A DNA stretch of 64,000 nucleotides, from positions 100,180,556-100,244,555 of the forward strand of contig NC_034410.1 in NCBI RefSeq assembly GCF_002078875.1. Direction: 5' to 3'. The position numbers were made by a program, and so were the translations under genes. The stretch comes from Numida meleagris. Lineage: Eukaryota; Chordata; Aves; Galliformes; Numididae. The notes below the pieces were generated by a model. The model did not search any database and was not told the origin of the DNA. It saw nothing but the letters and a program-made list of their open reading frames with translations. Positions 14,060 to 24,888 of the stretch are shown here, piece after piece (position 1 is the stretch's first letter; the number at the start of each line of letters is the position of its first letter).

Positions 14060-14065
14060 AATAAA
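14060..14065 (+). terminator. LTR polyadenylation signal
   Basis: A canonical AATAAA occurs in the position expected for the R region of the solo LTR. It could end transcripts entering from the left. Confidence 0.5.
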
Positions 14066-14663
14066 TTATATTAATCTCCCTACACTGATTCTATTTTGCT
14101 TGTGGCGGTAACTGACAAGCAACCTCACTGTTCTTATTACAATCCTTGAGCCCTTTTTCACCATGTCCTCTCCTTCTTTTACTTTGAGGAAGGGGAGTGG
14201 GAGAGCAGCATGGTGGAGTTCAGCTGCCCATCAGTGTGAAACTAACATACAGTGGAAACAGCCTGCCAGGAAATGAAATATTGTCTTATAAATTAGAGCG
14301 CTTAATTGTTCTGTGCCCTGAGCATACAGGAGAAGAGAAAATCATTTAATAAGAGGCAAAGAGCAAGAAAAAACTTTCCTGTCATGAGGGGATCTATGAG
14401 CTGCTGGGATGTGAAATTTACACCATCTGAAAATTCTGCTTATCCAAAGAATTTTTAGAAAGAGGCTGCACATAGATCAGAAAAACTGTGGTGATACTTG
14501 GACAAACCAACACACAGAATAAAGAATCATCTACTATCCCTTCCAGCACAATGTTTCTACATTTTTTCTACATTTCCTACCATTTTAATAAAAGGCTCTA
14601 TGATATGATATGAAGTTCCACAGCATGTGGCTTTGTAAAGCAGTATAACTTCCCTGAAGTCAA

Positions 14664-14709
14664 TGAAATGAAATGAAATAAAATAAAATACAATAAAATA
14701 AATAAAATA
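14664..14709. repeat. (AAATG/AAATA)n pentanucleotide repeat
   Basis: Units AAATG pass into AAATA units with small slips. It yields a false hydrophobic open frame on the minus strand. Confidence 0.85.
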
Positions 14710-16378
14710 CTTGGTTGAAAAAAAAAAAAGATCTTGTTATCAAAGAACAGTGGCCTGTTTTTACTCCCTTATCCAGCTGAAAATCTGTACTACACATACA
14801 ATTTTTAAAATTCTCTTTTCTTCCCCCTCCAGAAGGATAAAGGAAGCTGCGAGTCTCTAGAATGTGTAAGCATATCTCAGGATTTGTTGTCATTGTTATG
14901 GGTTTCTATGGATTACAAGTTTTTTCCTTCCCATCTACTTCAGGAGTATGAAAGTGGAGTTCTTATGATATTGATGTTCAGCTGCACATGTAATATATTT
15001 ATTTTCCTCCCACCATTCTGCTTCTCATAAGATTTTTTTTCAGAGTAATACTATCCAAGAGGCCTTAACAACTTGAATAAGATGCATATTATTAATCAAA
15101 AGTGAAGATTTTTATAGAAATCAACATTAATTGAAAGGTATAACTGTGTTTAAGAACCACAGCAATTAATGGAGAAAGTTATACAGATCTATAAAACAAA
15201 GTAACCATTGAAGTCTAAGTATTACAAAGCACTCTATGATTGCAGGAGATCTGGCTCTGGTGAGGTTTTTAACAAACAACCAAAAGAAATAACAACTGCA
15301 AATTATCTGTTTGAAAAGAGATAGATGTATATAACTAGCATTTTGGAACAGAGGTAATTTTAATGTTGAGCTTGCAACTAGAAGATGGAAAGCCACAAAC
15401 ACATTTTCAGACAGTTTCAGAGTTTATTGTGCTGGGTACAACTTTGCTTTTATAGATAATAAAGCATGCAGATATCTGGGACATAATACATAATAACGGA
15501 GAGAGGCCAGCCATGGAGCCTGAGTTCATTTGCATCTAGAGTTTACTTGTTTTCATTAGTGGATTACTCAAACATGTAGACATGGTTTGCACCTTGAAGT
15601 ACTTGCTCAAAGTGGGTCAGAATGGATGGCCTACAAATTCAGCCCCCTATTCAGATGGAACTCTCCTTAAGAGGTTAGCCTCAAATTTTAATTAATATAA
15701 TTAAATATAGTTAATTTTAAAAATTAAGAAAAATAGAGGAGAGGGTGTTCACATTATCTGAAAACATATTCTAGGCACAAAACCTGCTCATAAATTGCAT
15801 TAGAAGAAAGCCTTTTTCTTATGAATTTGAAAAAAAATGTAAGTTAGAACAACATAAATCAGGAAATCAGAATGAGTCACCACTTAGACAGACATAAGAA
15901 AGGCAAGAGTTGCTCTATAAATATATATTAAAAAGGAAACAAATGCAAACATTGAACTTCTTTACAAGAGAGACAGTAAGTAACAAATGGCAAGAATGAG
16001 ATGGGAATATTTATGGATTAATTTGTTTCACTTCTTAAATCCACAAATATATTCCTACCCTGTGGTAATTTTGTACTTACAATAATATCCAAGGAAGGTG
16101 GTAAAGCAAAGAATAGAATTGAAATCTAAATGTAGTGCAGAAAATTAGGTCTAAAATTTGCTTCTCATCTCAGTTATCAACTACATGTTTTGAGCGTATT
16201 ACTTGAAAAAAGGGTCATATTTAAAGATGAACACAGTCAGGGATGCGCCATTCACTATGGTTTATTAGAGCTAAGTAGGAAGCTGTTGGCAGAATACTGC
16301 TGAGAAGGAACTGCTGTGCACTCCAACCATACAGGCTGAAGGCTGAAATAAGTACTAGCTAGAGATCATCAAACATAA

Positions 16379-16398
16379 TGTACAGTGTACACTGTACA
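16379..16398. repeat. Perfect 20-bp palindrome
   Basis: TGTACAGTGTACACTGTACA reads the same on both strands with no spacer. It could form a small cruciform or bind a dimeric factor, or it may be a chance expansion of the GTACA motif. Confidence 0.8.
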
Positions 16399-16462
16399 CT
16401 GGCACCAGGAAGGAGAGTGGTTGATATTGATGACCTCTTCCACCTTTGTATCATTTGTATGC

Positions 16463-16529
16463 GTTGGGTTGGAACTGGACTCAATGATCCTCATGGGTCC
16501 TTTCCAACTTGGGATATTCTATGATTCTG
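16463..16529 (+). mobile_element. Very short CR1 3' end
   Basis: Only the last 65-70 bases of the element are present: GGTTGGAACTGGACTCAATG followed by the CCTTTCCAACTTGGGATATT block and an ATTCTATGATTCTG tail. This is an extreme 5' truncation. Confidence 0.85.
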
Positions 16530-17726
16530 CAAATGGTTCTTGCAAACCAAGGACAACTTTGTACCCACTTTACCAGGGCTCCCCTGACATAAATATTACA
16601 GAGCAAGTCATACAGGGTTTCAGGCTCACACTTTTCTTCTCTCCTGAAAGTCACGAGAGAGCAGACTTCTCAGCTAACCACTCTGCATCCTCTAGAGGCT
16701 AGTTGCCCATGCAGTGCCCCTCACTACCTGCAAGCTGCTGCACTATGATGAAGTCTGTGCCAGGATGAACAGGGATTAATCACTTGCCGTTTATCCTTCT
16801 GTGGCAAGAAGGTTAAAGAGATCTCCTAACAGAACCTAATGAGAAAATTCAGTCAAATGGTGATTTGACACTAGTTAGAAGAAAGCTGGAGTGCAAGAAG
16901 GATGGAGCTACTCAGAAGAAGCAAAGAAACGTGAATATCAGCAATGCAGTGAGGCAGCTAGAGAGAGCAAAGCTGGGCACTGAGAGAAAAAACTGCCAGG
17001 TATTTTGTTACCAAGTTGTCATAAAGGATGTCCAAAGCGAAAACAGAGTGCAAGGAATTCTTCTTCCCTGCAACAAGTAACTGCAGCTATTATTGCTCCA
17101 CCTGAGCACAATATGGATTGTATCTGCTGTATGGAGATGGCAACATGGACTGCCAGAGCTGATGCTCCTTCAATATCATCAGAGTGTAAAGGAACAGCTA
17201 TGGTAATTTTTGTTAAAAAACAAAAATACTCCTTTTGTCTAAGCAAATCATTGATACGGAATGTGCACTGTATTGAACCTTCTAAGATGAACTCTGGTTC
17301 TTTGGCTGTTCCTTAACTTTTCTGGACCACAGTGGTCATTGCATACCTTTCCTAAATGGTAACAACCACATAGGAACTCCTTCCTTTCTTTAGGCACTGA
17401 ACATTAGTCACAATTCAGACCTGAAGTGTAGAGTTGATAAAAACAACACAGCAGTGCTGGAAAGGTCCTCTGCAATTCCACAGGACATCAGGTGAGATGT
17501 CAGAGCTGAGCCACAGAATAACCCTAGAAACAATGGAACCGTTTACTATATATTCCTGGAAGGCACACAGGTGACAAAGTGAAGGAACTAGAACACTTAC
17601 AAGAAAAGAAATATTTTCAAGGATTATGTGGCAGCAGTTTAAGAGATAGGAAAATTAAGATAGGACAATACAATATCCTAACTGTGCAAAACCGTTTGTG
17701 AAGAGGTTGGCACAAGCAGTCCTACT
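16530..17726. other. Unique DNA, no gene seen
   Basis: Open frames up to 105 codons are present but have no domain or splice context. Nothing further is recognised. Confidence 0.55.
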
Positions 17727-18081
17727 CAGGGGAGACCTTATCGCTCTGTATAACTACCTGAAGGGAGGTTGTAGTGAGCTTGGGGTCAGCCTCTTCTCTC
17801 TTGTAACTAGTGACAGGACGAGGGGGAATGGCTTCAAGTTGCGCCAGGGGAGATTTAGGCTGGACATTAGGAAATACTACTTTTCCGAAAGAGTGGTCAG
17901 CCACTGGAATGGGCTGCCCAGGGAGGTGGGGGAGTCACCATCCCTGGAGGTGTTCAAGAAACGTTTAGATGTTGTGTTGAGAGACATGGTTTAATAGGGT
18001 TATTGTTGGTAGGTGGATGGTTGGACTAGGTGATCTTGTAGGTCTTTTCCAACCTAGCTAATTCTATGATTCTATGATTCT
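17727..18081 (+). mobile_element. Young CR1 LINE 3' end
   Basis: The copy begins at the CAGGGGAGACCTTATCGCTC block and keeps an open 98-codon frame (17698-17994) for the last residues of ORF2, with the conserved [19 protein letters not shown] end. The 3' UTR GGTAGGTGGATGGTTGGACT and the ATTCTATGATTCTATGATTC tail are near-identical to the copies at 28.3, 57.9 and 61.8 kb, so it is a recent subfamily. It is 5'-truncated and cannot move itself. Confidence 0.95.
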
Positions 18082-20364
18082 ACTCATTTTACATTCATGC
18101 ATAGGTTAAGCAAGCTCAGAGGCAGAACTGAGTAGAGATATTTACAATACTTTTAGAGAGAAAAGAAATACAAAGACCTCCAATAGATAGAGAACAACAA
18201 ATTCAGCTGAAGATAGGACCTGGGCATTTCTGGATTTGATAGCTGATGGATTTTGTTCACTAACTATGCATTCAGTCACTGGGAATGGGTATTACTGCAC
18301 AACTGCAGAATAACAAATTTAATAGCTCTATTTAAGAATACAGAGTGTTTCATACAACCACAAGCCCATTAGTCTGACCTCTATGTTACATGGGGCTCTA
18401 GATCAAACTGTAAAGGAAAGAATAAAGATATGGAAAGAGGAGGATAAACTGTAGCAGACTACACAAGGTCAATTTAACACCCATATAAAACAAGCTAAAG
18501 ATTTAAAGTAAGCAGCAAATACACCTAATCTGTCTGAACTTCAGTGAGACATTCAAAGCGGACCACACTGCAGAAGACAGGAGCCAATTAAATCACCAAG
18601 TGAGTAAGGAATTGGATACATTAAAGCACTGACAGGTGATCAGACTTCTTGGTGACACGTATTTTGAGGTACTGCCAATATTTGAAGAAGAGAGGAATAT
18701 TTTATGGGGATAACTGAACGATCATGAGGCTTGGAATAAGAAATAGTTTAAATTCAAAAGTGCATCATGCAGAAGTGCAAATCATGCCTTAGCAAAATGA
18801 CAGCAAAAATGACTGCTCCAAGCTGACTCATCATCAGCTGAGAGCTAAAAATGATAGAAACGTCTGGGCAAACCAGTGCATTATTAGAAGAGCTATGATC
18901 TGCCAATGTGTTGCAACAGAGAAAAAAAAAATACAAAGATGCATCAGTTGTATATTCAGGGGAGATAAAGATGTCCTAATGCCACTGGACAAAGCATTGA
19001 GAAAATTCCATTTGGAGAAGAATTTATATATCATTCACACTCAAAACAGAAAAAGTCAAGCTGGAACACATGCTGAAAAAGAATAAGCCTGTCTTACCAA
19101 AAGAGACTGAAACAGCTTGTCTTGTTTAGCTTAACAAAATGAAAATTGGAACTGAATTTGTTTCCATAAAGTGGAATAAACACCTGAAAAAACAACAAAA
19201 CAAAACAAAACTAATTATCATTGTAGAAAACGAGGTGCATGAAAATCTGTTAAACACTTTTAGGCTGAAGAAGGAACTAGTTATATCATGGAATGAGTAA
19301 GGAAGGGGCTAACAGTAAAAGGGGAATAAGACAATGAAATTTCCTGATGACACCAATTTTGAGGCAGATAAACAAAATGGAATCCCAGAACAGCATTCTA
19401 AAATCAGGCTACAGAATTAAAAAAAAAAATCAAAATTAAAAACCCTAATATATTTAAGATAGAACTCTGTGAATTCATGAAAGAAATATTGTTGTGGATG
19501 AGCTAGGAGGAGACTAGACCTACCAACTGTTGTAGTCCCTACATTCTTGCATTGCCACTTACAAATAATTAACATTATGCTAAAGCCATCAAAAAAACAT
19601 AAATTATATTGGATTTTTAGAAACACCTGATCACCCTAAATGCCTCTCTTCTGAAGAAAGCAGCTGAATCCCCCAAAGACCACTGACAAATAACAAAATG
19701 ACAAAATCTATGTAGACTTAGGAATGAGTTCATTGTTAGAAAATATGTCTATTTATTCCATCCTTTTGACAGTTAACAAATAGAGGCAAGAAGGTAAAAG
19801 AAGCTCTTTTCCCTCATCTATTCTTCACTTGTAGGCCACCGGGAATCAGATACATTTCTTTTTCCTTTTAAATGCACAACACAGCACTGTGATTTGTACC
19901 CTTTAAAGGGATTGCACAATGAAAAATCTTTCCAGGAGTCCCAACGAAGGCCATTACGTGCTCTTAACTTGCAATTAATGTATGTTTCAAATTAGTGGGT
20001 CTTCTTATTAATGCTCTGCTGTTATGCTTATCTGATGTTTCCTTATACAAAACAATGAAACAAAATAAATGAACCCTTGTTCAGCAGGAGCTGTCAAATT
20101 AGAAATGGTTGCAAAGTAATAATTAGGGAAAATGGATCACAGTGTTCAGGCTTCAGCAGTGATTGTTCCTTTGTGGCCCATTAACAAAATCTAGTCACTG
20201 GATCTGTATGCAATTTTAATGAAGCCACAAGTAAACAAACTGCAAAATGGTGTAGACAGGAGTTTGCTCACTTTATGAAGCAGACTTTTATATTACACTT
20301 CTTATTTTCCCTTCCTCTTTTCCCACCCTTTGGTCATCATGCTGGTGTTTCTGGTCAGGGAGAG
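18082..20364. other. Unique DNA with a possible conserved noncoding stretch
   Basis: No gene recognised. An (ACAAA)n-like patch lies at about 19190-19212. The part 19850-20260 is repeat-free and rich in homeodomain and SOX-like words and is reported as a candidate enhancer. Confidence 0.55.
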
Positions 20365-20540
20365 CTGCAACAGAATGCCCAGAGAGGTGGTGGAGTCACC
20401 ATCCCAAGGGGTTTTCAAGAAAAGGATAGATGTTGCACTGAATGACACAGATGAGAGCAGTCAGAGGCATGGATTGATGGCTGGACTAGACGATCTTAGT
20501 GGTCTTTCCAAACTTGATGATTTTATGATTCTACGATTAA
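20365..20540 (+). mobile_element. CR1 LINE 3' end, diverged
   Basis: It starts near AGAATGCCCAGAGAGGTGGT, passes through GTCACCATCCCAAGGGGTTT and ends in a decayed tail GATTTTATGATTCTACGATT. Length and divergence suggest a middle-aged copy. Confidence 0.9.
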
Positions 20541-21292
20541 CTTAAGGTTTCCTTTCACCATGTAGTATTTTAAAAATCACATCTACTGACCTCTGTAGCT
20601 GCAATTGTATCAGTGAGACAGGCTGCAGTGTTTATGTATTTATTTGTGAAGAAGCATGGATCATAAGGATGATCACAGCGCACCATGCAAACCTATAAGA
20701 CAATGCATAGAGTAATGCAAGGAACATTGATGCCTAATGCCAGCGAGGAGGTAGCTCCCCTAACACATCGTTCCAAAGAGGTCTCTATTGCTTTCTCCTC
20801 TTTCTGTTGCCATGCTAGAAGAAAGTGGATATTTTGGCTTCTAGTGTTTGCAGATAGGCAGTTTGTTTCCCCGCTGCTTTAAGCAAGTAGTTTCCAGCAG
20901 CCCTGGAGCGGCGAGGTGAAGGACACGCTGCCCCACCTGGTGGTGACCGGAGGAGGAAGGATGGGGAGGAACGGGCGAGCTGATCAGGGCTGGGGCTCAC
21001 CCGCAGCTGTTTCTTGTTTGAACGCTTTCCAGAAACTACTTAGCTTACTGGGGGTCAGAGGGGTTTTGGCACATTTCCTTGTCTTCAGTGAATTTTAATA
21101 GTACTTGAGAATGTTGATAAAACTGGTGATGATGCTCATTAACTTCATTTATTTTCTTGATAAGCAGATGAAAGAGGTAAAGCCTCTGGTTTCTTAAACA
21201 ACAATACTATCACTTTCAATATCTCTGATATTCCTTCATTCAAAGTCTTGGAAACTGTTGCTCTCTTTTTCCATAAATTTCTATTGGAGAGT
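20541..21292. other. Unique DNA with a small CpG-rich patch
   Basis: No gene recognised. The piece at 20898-21030 has about eight CpG sites in 130 bases, against almost none in the surroundings, and an open plus-strand frame of 60 codons (20916-21098). It might be an exon or promoter but has no recognised domain. Confidence 0.5.
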
Positions 21293-21857
21293 TGTCTTAG
21301 TTTCAGCTGGTACAGAATTGTTTTCTTTAGAATGTCCAATTTAGAATAGTATGATGCTATGTTTTTGGTTCTAGGATAAAAACAATGTTGATAACACACC
21401 AATGTTTATAGCTGCTGCTAGGCAGTGTTGTACAGAGCCAAGGCAATTGGCAGCAAAGGGCCCAAGGAACTGGGAGGGAACAGAATTAGGACAGCTGACT
21501 TAAACTGGACAAAGGTATATTCCGTACCATATGACATCATGTGGAAGGAGTTTTGAAGGAGGTGGGAGTTCATCTTTCTCTCTTTCACTGCTTGTGGGGC
21601 TAGCTGGCCACTGGGGGGTAGTGAGCAATTGCTTGTGCATCACTTGTTACATCTACATACATATATATGTGTGTGTGTGTGTAGTCATAACTATTATCCT
21701 TTTCCTTTTCTCTATCTTGGTAAATAGTTTTACCTCAACTCACAAGTTCTACTTTTTTTTTTTCTCCCAGATTCCCCCCCACCCCCATTCCACTGGGAAG
21801 GGGAGGAGTGAGCGAATGACTGTGTGGTGCTCAGCCACCTGTCACGTTAAACCACGT
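21293..21857 (+). mobile_element. 5' LTR of the truncated retrovirus
   Basis: It begins TGTCTTAGTTTCAGCTGG and ends near AAACCACGTT, directly before the primer-binding site. Inside are the CATATGACATCATGTGGAAG block before the start of transcription expected for this family, the phrase GCATCACTTGTTACATCTAC, a TG microsatellite and a T/C-rich tract before the end. About 565 bp is a normal LTR length. The terminal CA seems to be lost. The 109-codon frame inside is not a gene. Confidence 0.85.
21661..21684. repeat. (AT)n(GT)n microsatellite inside the LTR
   Basis: ATATATAT passes into about seven GT units. In related LTRs this spot often holds a simple repeat, so it probably expanded after insertion. 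Confidence 0.8.
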
Positions 21858-21875
21858 TGACACCCAACATGGGGC
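21858..21875 (+). other. Retroviral primer-binding site, lysine-tRNA type
   Basis: TGACACCCAACATGGGGC lies right at the LTR end and matches the primer site complementary to tRNA-Lys(1,2) at 15 of 18 positions. All three differences are G to A, as expected from decay of CpG and other G positions. This links the LTR to the internal region and suggests a class II (betaretrovirus-like) element. Confidence 0.75.
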
Positions 21876-22451
21876 CTGTTGATAATTGTAGTTTGATAAT
21901 TGCTGGTCACAGTATTGATTTTTTTTTTCCCCTATTTTTGAAGCTCTGTGAGAGTTTTCTCATGGAACGATATTCTATAGCACCTTTCTTGCTGTTTATT
22001 TTGCCTACCCCATTGTCTGTCATCTCTGGGGGTTGGATTAAGGGTTTTATTTTGCTATGCTATGTGGCCTCAGCTTATATCATGATAAAATTGGCAGCTG
22101 AGAAACTAATGTTTTGTGCATGTTCAGCACTGCAGTCACCTTTGGGTTTTGGAAGCCATATTGTTGATACTATTAATAATTACACACTTTGCTTTGTCTC
22201 CTTGGGGAGCCTGGCCATGGAGGAGATAGGGGAGGACACTTTCCAGCAGTTCTTCAGCCTCTCTTTCACTTTTCCTTCTTTCGCTAGAGCTCAAGAGCTA
22301 GTTACAATTTTGAATATTTTGAATATCCATGGGATGTTCAAACTAATGTGCTCCTATTGCTATGTGTCATGAATGTATTTCAAGTTATGTTTAAGATTAA
22401 ATGATTTTTTAAGAATATCACACAGAGATCTGCCTGGAGGCAATGCAACAG

Positions 22452-23005
22452 ACCCTCCAACTCCTGCAAAAGGCCCTGTAGCAGCACCAATTGCTGCTAG
22501 AGGCCCTGTGGTTGCTCCAAGTATTGTGACAGACCCTGCTGTCACACCAACCCTTGCAATGAGCCCTGTGGTTGCTCCTGCTACAGGCTCTGTGGCTGTT
22601 CCACATATTGCGATGTGAAAAAGAAAAAAATTACTCCTGAGTGAGGTGCACCATGCCCGAAGGTACAGCCTTGTGGTCACTCCAACTCCTGCAATGAGTC
22701 CTCCAGTGCCTCCATCTCCTGCTACGGGTCCTGTGGCTGCTCCAAGCATTGCGGCAAGCACTGTGGTCATTCCAACACCTTCAATGAGCCCTGTGGTTGT
22801 TCCAACTCCTGTGATGAGCTCTGCAGTTTCTTCAACTCCTTTGAAAAGCCCCGCAGCTGCTCCAACTCTTGTGACGGGTCTTGCTGTTGCTCTGACCTTT
22901 TTGACAGGACCTGTGGTTATTCTAACCCTTCTGGCAGGCCCTGCAGGTGCCACGACCCTCACAGCCAGTCTTGTGGTCACTCCAATCCCTGAAACAAGCC
23001 CCACA
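22452..23005 (+). repeat. 30-bp coding minisatellite in the retroviral internal region
   Basis: About 16 to 17 units of roughly 30 bp, built on CCCTGTGGTTGCTCCAACTC, are arranged in two blocks (22452-22610 and 22669-23005) separated by about 58 bp of unrelated AT-rich sequence. The plus strand encodes a ten-residue Pro/Val/Ala/Thr-rich unit of the PVVAPTPAMS type. Because the unit is a multiple of three and lacks stops, both strands stay open: 122 codons on plus (22646-23014) and 214 codons on minus (22360-23004). The plus frame changes between the two blocks, so the protein is broken. It sits upstream of the gag-like part, where related elements carry similar low-complexity repeats as far as I recall. 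Confidence 0.85.
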
Positions 23006-23159
23006 GTTCAATGAGAGAACCAGCCAGTGCCAACATCAGTTGCCCCTATAAGCAAGATGAAAAAATGTCTATGAAAGTCAGAACGTTTAGCAGAGAGAGA
23101 TGAAGATGAAGACGGAGCAGGGCTGTCACAAGGGCGGGAGGAGAAGGAAGAGAGAAACC

Positions 23160-24300
23160 ATCAAATTCCTACCGTTGAGTGAGCTGCGAGATTTGTGAAA
23201 AGATTACAGCCATTGGCCAGGCAAGCACATTGTTACCTGGCTGCTCTAGTGCTGGGATGGTGGAGCCAGTAGCTTGGACTTAGCAGGCAGAAAAGCCAAG
23301 CAGATGGGATCTCTTTCTAGGGAAAGTGGCACTGACAAAGCAATTGGAAAAAGGACACATTCCTTCACCCTACAGCAATGACTCTTGTTAGCTGCAAGGG
23401 AAAGATATCCCTTCAAGAAGACCAGGTATTTAACCCAGGCAAATGGACCACCATGGAGAAAGATATCCAGTATCTGAAGGAACTAGTTGTGGTAGAGATG
23501 ATATATGGAATTAACTCAGACAATAATACCAACTCCTAAGATCCAGGTGACATGGTATGTATGCGGCCGATGTGGTGAAGAGTTGTGGCAGGAATGAACT
23601 GGAAAGACAGCAAAAGACCCAAGAGCAGATGAAGTGGGTAGCCTAATTTGACAGTATGAAGATAGTCTCTGTTCTTTCTTACAGGCCTTTTTCTCAGCTG
23701 TGGAGAAAGTGTCCCAGGAGTTCCAGCAGTTCAAAGACAACACGTCTTGCTCTTCACCTGTACAAACCAATATCTCAGCTATTAGAAGTAAGCATTCCTT
23801 CTCTGCTCAAGAGAGAAGACATAGTGGGTACACACCACATACTATCCTGTGGTTTTACCTATGTGACCCTGGAGAAGATATGAGGAAATGGGATGGAAAA
23901 CCCACCTCGGCCCTACAGGCACGGGTATGTGAGTTGCAAGGGAAAACAATCACAAGAGGGTCCTTCCAGGAAAATAGCAGCTCCAGTTTCCAGCAGGCAG
24001 TTCTCCAGACTGAGAAGATGGTCTGATCTTATCTCTGAGGTTGACAGTGAGCCTTCTAATTCTCATACACGAGAGATGAGTAAGGAATACAACAACCAGA
24101 AGTAGATAAGCCCTGCTTCCAGCCAAGTGGAGGAAAGGGACAATGGCCTGGTACATCAGAACCACCCACACAGAAGCGTCCCATTTTATGTTACTGGAAT
24201 TGCCTCTTGTGACAGGAGTCCAAATCTTGTGTGGCAGATGCAGTATGAAAAAAAAATGCTTGTCATTGCTTCACTTACACTTGATTGCATTTCCGTAATA
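23160..24300 (+). pseudogene. Decayed retroviral gag-like region
   Basis: Short recognisable stretches in several plus frames follow the order of an avian ERV gag-like protein. One near 23165-23300 has a SELRDL-type start and an IVTWLL-type block. The longest clean piece is 108 codons (23700-24026), with the blocks FSAQERR, LWFYLCDPGEDM and KWDGKPTSALQARV. Downstream 24100-24200 resembles the linker before protease. Stop codons and frameshifts separate these blocks, and no protease or polymerase motif is seen. Gag proteins build the viral core, but this copy cannot make one. The family assignment is from memory and needs a search. Confidence 0.7.
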
Positions 24301-24888
24301 TTTACCTAGAAAACAGGTATACAGAGCTCCAACTCACAAGTGCCATTGACCTGGGAAGTCACTCCACATACTACCATTCACCTGTAACGCTTGTTTCATC
24401 TGATATCCCCAGTGCCTCCAGGTCCAGCATCACAATGTACATTCCCCTGGATCCCTAAGCATGTTCTCTCATGCCACATGATGTGGCCAGTGCTTGTAGG
24501 GTTCGCCTATTTGGCTTATGGATTTCAAAGGCAGATTTCATCAACTAACCCAAGAAGGAGAATGACTGGACAAAAATAAGTACAATTTAAAATTCCATAA
24601 GTGAATACAAACAGTAAAACTGACAGAAGGTTGAAATCTTGAACTTCACACATAAGGCAATATTACTTTTATTGATTTATTTCATCTAAACTCAGATTGT
24701 TATTTCTCCTTATTTTAAAAGTCAGATCTTTTTCCTGTCCTTTTCTGATGACTGACTCTTCTGCTTTTGTTTTGATTTTAAAAAGTTCTTACATGAGATA
24801 AATGTAATGATCTGAAAGACACAATGACCCTGCAGCAATAAAATAGCCTCACAGAAATAACCACCTCCCTTCCACCCAATCTTCCTGC

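Larger units (their letters stand above)
13306..14247 (+). mobile_element. Solo LTR of an avian endogenous retrovirus
   Basis: The block opens with CTGGGTTTACGTGGCAGGGT and closes with a GAGGAAGGGGAGTGGGAGAG block followed by GAAACTAACA. These wordings match a widespread bird LTR family as I remember it. A TATAAAG box lies at 13578-13584 and a polyadenylation signal AATAAA at 14060-14065, in the expected U3-R-U5 order. It is much more GC-rich than the flanks. No primer-binding site or gag follows, so it is a solo LTR left by LTR-LTR recombination. The overlapping minus-strand open frames of up to 142 codons are not genes. The class (ERVL-like or other) is not certain and no target duplication was seen. 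Confidence 0.85.
14248..16462. other. Unique AT-rich DNA, no gene seen
   Basis: No gene recognised. Contains a pentanucleotide repeat at 14664-14709, an A run near 14719, an AT-rich self-complementary patch at 15690-15730 and a 20-bp palindrome at 16379. Confidence 0.6.
21293..24300 (+). mobile_element. Truncated endogenous retrovirus (5' LTR to gag-like)
   Basis: The order is 5' LTR (21293-21857), primer-binding site (21858-21875), leader, a 30-bp minisatellite (22452-23005) and a decayed gag-like region (about 23160-24300). The similarity then fades, and no pol, env or 3' LTR is seen before the unique DNA at 24.6 kb. The organisation and wording resemble an avian class II-type (ERVK-like) family with a lysine tRNA primer site. 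Stops and frameshifts are frequent, so it is a fossil without coding function. A short uncertain segment at 24300-24580 might be further internal sequence. Confidence 0.8.

Noticed and set aside
21857..22372. 171-codon plus frame after the LTR
   Set aside because: It starts in the primer-binding site of the retrovirus and runs through leader sequence. It has no domain and the hydrophobic look comes from T-rich DNA.
22360..23004. 214-codon minus-strand frame with a regular repeat
   Set aside because: It is the reverse reading of the 30-bp minisatellite. A stop-free repeat with period divisible by three keeps all units open on both strands, and the element is transcribed from the other strand.
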